From Porphyromonas cangingivalis (GTDB taxonomy: Bacteria > Bacteroidota > Bacteroidia > Bacteroidales > Paludibacteraceae), in contig CAMDNO010000022.1 in assembly GCA_945902955.1 (NCBI GenBank), forward strand, positions 1-36,485: DNA of 36,485 bases, in the 5' to 3' direction. The first letter of the stretch is position 1. Every line of letters begins with the position of its first letter. Below, piece by piece: positions 32,052 through 36,485 of this stretch. The notes beneath the pieces are model-generated. The model was not told the origin of the DNA. It worked only from the letters and a program-made list of their open reading frames with translations, and made no database searches. The translations under genes and the position numbers were made by a program.

Positions 32052-35000
32052 ATGAATTTTAAGAAATTTAGTATTGGTAATCAACTGTTTGGAGGCTTTT
32101 TTGCTTTAATAATATCTATACTCTTTATAAGTATTGTAGCCTACGAGCAAGGTCAAACTTTGCATCAACAAACCGATGATATTTATAATCACTCCATTGT
32201 AGTGCGTAGAGCAATGGCAGAAATTGAAACCGGTGTTGCTAATATGCGTCTGTCCACACGAGATTTTATGCTTGCCAAAAGCGAAAGTCAAGAGCAAAAG
32301 GCGCATCTCGATGGCGCAAAAGCAGAGCAGGCGGTAGAGCGAAATTTCAAATTAGTTTTTGATGCTTATTTAGGTCCAAAATCTGATGTAGAGGCGGCTT
32401 ATGAATCGTTTCGGGTTTGGAGTGCTACCCGCCAAATAAATCATACATTGGCAGAACAAGGCAAAATTGAAGAGGTAAAGCAAAGCGTTTCCGATGCGGG
32501 TAATGTTGGTGTTTTGCGTAATGATATGCTTCGCAAAATAGCCTACATTTCTAATTATGCCAAAGAAAAATCACTCTTTTTTTATAAACAATCTGTTGAA
32601 GTTTCGAACAGATTGTTTATAGAATTATTGTTGAGTAGTATTTTGATTATTCTCATTACATTAGCTGTTGGTTTTTATTTATTTAAAAGAATACGACTAC
32701 CCCTTAAAGAGCTCGAAAGTGTTGTTTCGGCCTACAGGGCTGGGAATTTGGATGTGCGAAGTAAAAATAATTTGGGCAATGAAATAGGAACATTAGCTTT
32801 TGCTTTTAATGATTTATTAGATAATATTGCCACCGAAAAAATAATCTCTTCCAAAATTAGTCGAATTTCGGAAGCTATGTTGGTGGAAGATAATTCGCAC
32901 ACCTTTTTTAGGAATTTACTACCTGTTTTGATTACCGAAACAAGCTCTCAGATAGCGGCTGTATATGTTTTGAACGAATCAAAATCTGCGTTTTATTGTT
33001 ACGAATCGGTGGGTTTAAACTCAGAAAGCATTCATCAAACCTTTTCGGCTACTAATTTCGAAGGAGAGTTCGGGCCAGCCTTAGCTTCTAAAAAGATGAA
33101 GTTTGTGCGAAATATCCCACTCGAAACAATATATTCGTTTAAAACAGTAAGTGGTGATATAGTTCCTCGCGAAATGGTTACAATTCCAATTATAGTTGGT
33201 AATGAGGTGGTTGCTATGCTTTCGATTGCCAGCCTGCGCAATTATCCTATACAAACAATCGATTTGTATTACAAAATATACGATGTTTTGAGCGCTCGTA
33301 TAGCTGGTATTTTGGCAGCCCGAAAAATTAGAGAAACAGCTACTCGCTTGCAGCAGCAAAATTTTGAATTGGAACAACAACGCAACGAGCTAAACCAACA
33401 ATCTGCTGAGTTAGCACAACAAAACGGGGAATTGGAAATCCAAAAAAATCAGTTAAAGGAGGCCAATAGATTGAAAACAAGTTTTCTATCTAATATGAGC
33501 CATGAATTGCGCACGCCACTTAATTCGGTCATTGCACTTTCGGGTGTACTTAATAGACGGTTGCAAAACGCAATTCCCGAAGATGAATACAGTTATATTG
33601 GCGTTATCGAACGAAATGGAAGGCATTTACTGACTTTGATAAATGATATTTTGGATATTTCGCGTATCGAAGCAGGGCGCGAAGAAGTGGAAATAAATGA
33701 ATTTGATATAGACGATGCTGTTTCCGAAGTGGTGGAAATGATTCAACAACAGGCTATTGATCGTAAAATTGAACTTTTGCATCATAAATCGGAGCAAAAA
33801 GTAGTGCTTCAGAGCGACAGTAAAAAAGTAAGGCATATCCTTCAAAACCTAATTGCTAATGCCGTAAAGTTTACCGAAAATGGCTCGGTGCAGGTGTTTG
33901 TTACAAATGCCGATTCGAAAGTTTATATTCGTATAAAAGATACTGGTATTGGGATTCCCGAGGAGCATTTAAATCATATCTTCGACGAATTTCGTCAGGC
34001 CGATAGCAGTACTTCGCGCCGCTTTGGTGGCACTGGTTTGGGCTTAGCCATTGCTCGAAAATATGCTCGATTGCTTGGTGGCGAAATTACGGTTACGAGC
34101 GAGCAAAGCAAAGGATCTGAATTTACAGTAGTACTTCCCGAAAAGGCGGGCGATAAAGTTCAAATTCAACAAATCGACCGCACTTTCGAAGCGCCCGTTA
34201 AAAGTAATTATTCATCGCAGGCTTCAAATCAAACAAAAATTATTGAAACAGGAAAAGCTAAAAATATTCTATTGGTTGAGGATAGCGATCCTGCCATTAT
34301 TCAACTCAAAGATATGCTCGAAAGCAGTGATTATGTTGTTACTGCCGCTCGTTCGGGAGCTGAAGCACTTCAGCTTTTAACCCATTTTATGCCCGATGCT
34401 ATGATTCTCGACCTACAAATGCCCAAAATGGATGGTTTTGAATTGTTAGAAAAAATACGTAATTTTGATAAAACGAAAGATGTTCCCGTGTTGATACTCA
34501 CTGCTAAGCATATTACAAAAGAGGATATTCAGTTTTTGAAAAATAATAATATCCATCAACTTATTCAAAAAGGCGATGTGCAACGAGGCGCTTTATTACA
34601 TGCCGTTTATACAATGGTAAATACAGTTGAATCCGAAACTACTAAGGGCTCTGAAAATGCGAGGGAAGAACTGAAAAATGAGAGAGATGAACTAAAAAAT
34701 GCGAGTGAAGTACCCACAGTTCTAATTGTAGAAGATAACATCGACAATATGACTACTGTAAAAGCAGTTATTGGCAATCGATTTAAAGTTCTCGAAGCCG
34801 TAAATGGCAATGAAGCTGTGGAAATGGCTCAAAAACATGTTCCCGATTTTATTTTGATGGACATTGCTTTACCCGAATTGGATGGTATACAAGCATTTAA
34901 ACAAATACGTAACAATCCACATTTAACGCATATACCTGTTATAGCTCTCACTGCAAGCGCTATGCTCTCGGAGCGCGAAACCATATTGGCTTATGGCTTC

Positions 35001-35075
35001 GATGCCTACATTCCTAAACCGATTGACGAAAAGCAGTTTTTCGAAATTATTAATCATGTAATGTATGGAAAATAA
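32052..35075 (+). CDS. Membrane hybrid histidine kinase (HAMP-GAF-HisKA-HATPase-REC-REC)
   Basis: A 1007-residue sensor kinase. TM1 is at about 12-31, then a helical periplasmic domain of CHASE3/four-helix-bundle type (about 32-185), TM2 (about 188-212), HAMP (about 213-265), GAF (about 275-425), and a Gln/Glu-rich coiled coil (about 425-470). HisKA has phospho-acceptor His484 in MSHELRTPLN. HATPase_c shows N box NLIANAVKF, DTGIGIP, FDEFRQAD and GGTGLGLAI. Two receiver domains follow, with phospho-acceptors Asp787 (MILDLQMPKMDG) and Asp937 (LMDIALPELDG), joined by a linker with a duplicated REELKNE/RDELKNA heptad. It starts 17 bp after cheR. Confidence 0.95.
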   Translation: MNFKKFSIGNQLFGGFFALIISILFISIVAYEQGQTLHQQTDDIYNHSIVVRRAMAEIETGVANMRLSTRDFMLAKSESQEQKAHLDGAKAEQAVERNFKLVFDAYLGPKSDVEAAYESFRVWSATRQINHTLAEQGKIEEVKQSVSDAGNVGVLRNDMLRKIAYISNYAKEKSLFFYKQSVEVSNRLFIELLLSSILIILITLAVGFYLFKRIRLPLKELESVVSAYRAGNLDVRSKNNLGNEIGTLAFAFNDLLDNIATEKIISSKISRISEAMLVEDNSHTFFRNLLPVLITETSSQIAAVYVLNESKSAFYCYESVGLNSESIHQTFSATNFEGEFGPALASKKMKFVRNIPLETIYSFKTVSGDIVPREMVTIPIIVGNEVVAMLSIASLRNYPIQTIDLYYKIYDVLSARIAGILAARKIRETATRLQQQNFELEQQRNELNQQSAELAQQNGELEIQKNQLKEANRLKTSFLSNMSHELRTPLNSVIALSGVLNRRLQNAIPEDEYSYIGVIERNGRHLLTLINDILDISRIEAGREEVEINEFDIDDAVSEVVEMIQQQAIDRKIELLHHKSEQKVVLQSDSKKVRHILQNLIANAVKFTENGSVQVFVTNADSKVYIRIKDTGIGIPEEHLNHIFDEFRQADSSTSRRFGGTGLGLAIARKYARLLGGEITVTSEQSKGSEFTVVLPEKAGDKVQIQQIDRTFEAPVKSNYSSQASNQTKIIETGKAKNILLVEDSDPAIIQLKDMLESSDYVVTAARSGAEALQLLTHFMPDAMILDLQMPKMDGFELLEKIRNFDKTKDVPVLILTAKHITKEDIQFLKNNNIHQLIQKGDVQRGALLHAVYTMVNTVESETTKGSENAREELKNERDELKNASEVPTVLIVEDNIDNMTTVKAVIGNRFKVLEAVNGNEAVEMAQKHVPDFILMDIALPELDGIQAFKQIRNNPHLTHIPVIALTASAMLSERETILAYGFDAYIPKPIDEKQFFEIINHVMYGK

Positions 35076-36485
35076 GGAATTGAAAATTTTAGCAGTCGAC
35101 GATATTTACGATAATCTTATTACGCTAAAGGCACTTATATCAGAAGCATTTTCGAATGCTGAGGTTTTGTTTGCTCTTTCGGGCGGCGAGGCTCTTTCGA
35201 TGGCAAAGCGCATTATGCCCGATTTGATTCTTTTAGACGTGGTAATGCCCGAAATGGATGGCTTTGAAGTATGTAAAGCCTTAAAAGCTGACACACAACT
35301 TGTTGATATTCCGGTTGTTTTTATCACGGCTTTAAAAGGCGATAAAGATAGTCGTATTAAAGGTTTAGATGTAGGTGCCGAAGCGTTTTTGGCTAAACCT
35401 GTAGACGAAAGTGAGTTGGTAGCACAAATACGTGCCATGTCTAAAATTCGAGAAGCGAATTTGTTACGTCGAAACGAACAAGAGAAACTATCGGAAATGG
35501 TTTCGGAAAAAACCTTGCAGCTCGAACAGAACAACGTAGCAACGCTAAATTTACTCGAAGATATTCAAAAAGAAATTGTGGCACGCCGAAATACCGAGGC
35601 CGAACTTCTTCGCAGTCAGGCAAGGCTTCGAAGAGCCGAATTGGCTTCAAAGTCGGGAAACTGGGAATTCAATCACGAAACAAATCAATTTCATTTATCC
35701 GAAGGAGCTGCATTTGTATTAGGCTTTTCGGAAACCATTATCGACTATTCTATTTTTGTTGATCGAATAGAAGTGTCCGAAAGAAAAACCTTCGAGATCT
35801 CGCTAAAACAATTGATTTTTAATGGTTTGCCTTTTAATGCTGAAGTTAAATTTTTACCCATTGGCGAATCGGAAGCAATAGATATTCGAATTTTTGCGGT
35901 CAAAGAAGCGGATGATAAATTGGTTTTTGGAATTTTACGAAATATTACTGAAAATAAAAAAGCGCACGAAAAACTAATAGAAAGCGAATTGAAGTTTAGG
36001 GAACTGATGGACAATTCGCCCGAAGGTATTATCATTTACATGAACAACAAAATAGTTTATGTAAATAATGAAACTGTGAATGCCATGCGTGCGAAAAGTA
36101 AAAATGAGCTGATTGGTAAATCTTTATTCGAATTTATTCACCCAGATAATATAAATCTGATTATTCAACGTATGCAATTTGTGGTTATGACCCCTTTGTA
36201 TACCGCTCTACCTTCGGTAGAAGAAAGATATATTAGGTTAGACGGTACTGTGATGGATGTTGAAATAAAAGTAATGCCAATACTTTACGAAGGTAAACCC
36301 GCTGTTCAAATATCGGGACGCGATATAACTGAGAAAAAACAAGCACGCGAAGAGATTGAGAAAAATCGCCGAGAATTAAAAGCAATTTACGATAATGCAC
36401 CAGTTATGATGTGTGTAGTAAACGAAAAGGCTCAAATATTATTTTCGAACAATGCACTGAATACCTTTATTGATGACCCTGCTAA
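35065..36485 (+). CDS. Response regulator with PAS domains, 3' end outside window
   Basis: The reading frame stays open to the last base (473 codons seen). ATG 35065 overlaps the end of the kinase gene by 11 bp, so translation is likely coupled. The REC domain is at residues 1-125: acidic pair Asp12-Asp13, phospho-acceptor Asp58 in LILLDVVMPEMDG, Thr in VFITALKG and Lys in LAKP. A coiled linker (about 125-198) follows, then a PAS domain (about 200-305), a second (about 318-445, ending SGRDITEKKQ) and the start of a third. The missing part may carry a histidine kinase; this cannot be seen. Confidence 0.92.
   Translation, partial: MENKELKILAVDDIYDNLITLKALISEAFSNAEVLFALSGGEALSMAKRIMPDLILLDVVMPEMDGFEVCKALKADTQLVDIPVVFITALKGDKDSRIKGLDVGAEAFLAKPVDESELVAQIRAMSKIREANLLRRNEQEKLSEMVSEKTLQLEQNNVATLNLLEDIQKEIVARRNTEAELLRSQARLRRAELASKSGNWEFNHETNQFHLSEGAAFVLGFSETIIDYSIFVDRIEVSERKTFEISLKQLIFNGLPFNAEVKFLPIGESEAIDIRIFAVKEADDKLVFGILRNITENKKAHEKLIESELKFRELMDNSPEGIIIYMNNKIVYVNNETVNAMRAKSKNELIGKSLFEFIHPDNINLIIQRMQFVVMTPLYTALPSVEERYIRLDGTVMDVEIKVMPILYEGKPAVQISGRDITEKKQAREEIEKNRRELKAIYDNAPVMMCVVNEKAQILFSNNALNTFIDDPA

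Noticed and set aside
34660-34707. Short duplicated sequence in the hybrid kinase gene
   Set aside because: It encodes a two-heptad linker between the receiver domains and is explained as a coiled-coil duplication rather than a separate element.
35106-36035. Minus-strand ORFs near the window end
   Set aside because: They are antisense to the response-regulator frame, which is open through the whole region and carries clear REC and PAS motifs.

Overview
The window is a piece of Bacteroidota chromosome, most likely from the Bacteroidales/Marinilabiliales part of the phylum, though the genus cannot be read from it. The evidence is AT-rich DNA, A-rich leaders without Shine-Dalgarno motifs, repeated TAnnTTTG (-7) promoter boxes with TTTG/TTG about 19-20 bp upstream, several Bacteroidota lipoproteins and outer-membrane barrels, a secreted protein with a type IX secretion C-terminal domain, and a YghZ-type aldo-keto reductase.

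Layout. 1-8158 is mostly plus strand: the 3' end of an M20 peptidase, a small HTH protein closed by a clear terminator, a HIT protein, an RsmF-like rRNA methyltransferase, a PhnP-like metallo-hydrolase, a lipoprotein, (minus) a Rossmann/DUF2520 protein, an Omp85-like barrel and a family 2 glycosyltransferase. 8121-16448 is a run of nine tightly packed minus-strand genes: barrel protein, murF, coiled-coil membrane protein, lutB, FKBP lipoprotein, TPM-domain protein, lemA, aldo-keto reductase and a Rieske-like lipoprotein. 16528-19616 holds topB (plus) facing an OmpH/Skp-like chaperone and a small membrane protein. 19732-26218 (minus) holds argS, an unknown lipoprotein, an AAA-ATPase/PD-(D/E)XK protein and radA. 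A 113-bp element with perfect 16-bp inverted ends lies between argS and the lipoprotein gene.

26219-28177 is sparse and has one gene, a T9SS-type secreted protein flanked by long AT-rich spacers. From 28178 to the window end (open) is a signal-transduction cluster: a kinase-less PAS/GAF protein behind a consensus promoter, a CheR-type methyltransferase preceded by 156 bp of octamer tandem repeats, a membrane hybrid histidine kinase (HAMP-GAF-HisKA-HATPase-REC-REC), and a response regulator with several PAS domains that overlaps the kinase gene and runs off the window.

Most of the window is housekeeping. The parts most worth a second look are the PAS/CheR/hybrid-kinase cluster and its repeat leader, the inverted-repeat element at 24187-24299, the Rieske-like lipoprotein with a Cys in place of a ligand His, and the nuclease-ATPase gene upstream of radA. 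No tRNA, rRNA, CRISPR array, IS transposase or phage gene was seen.
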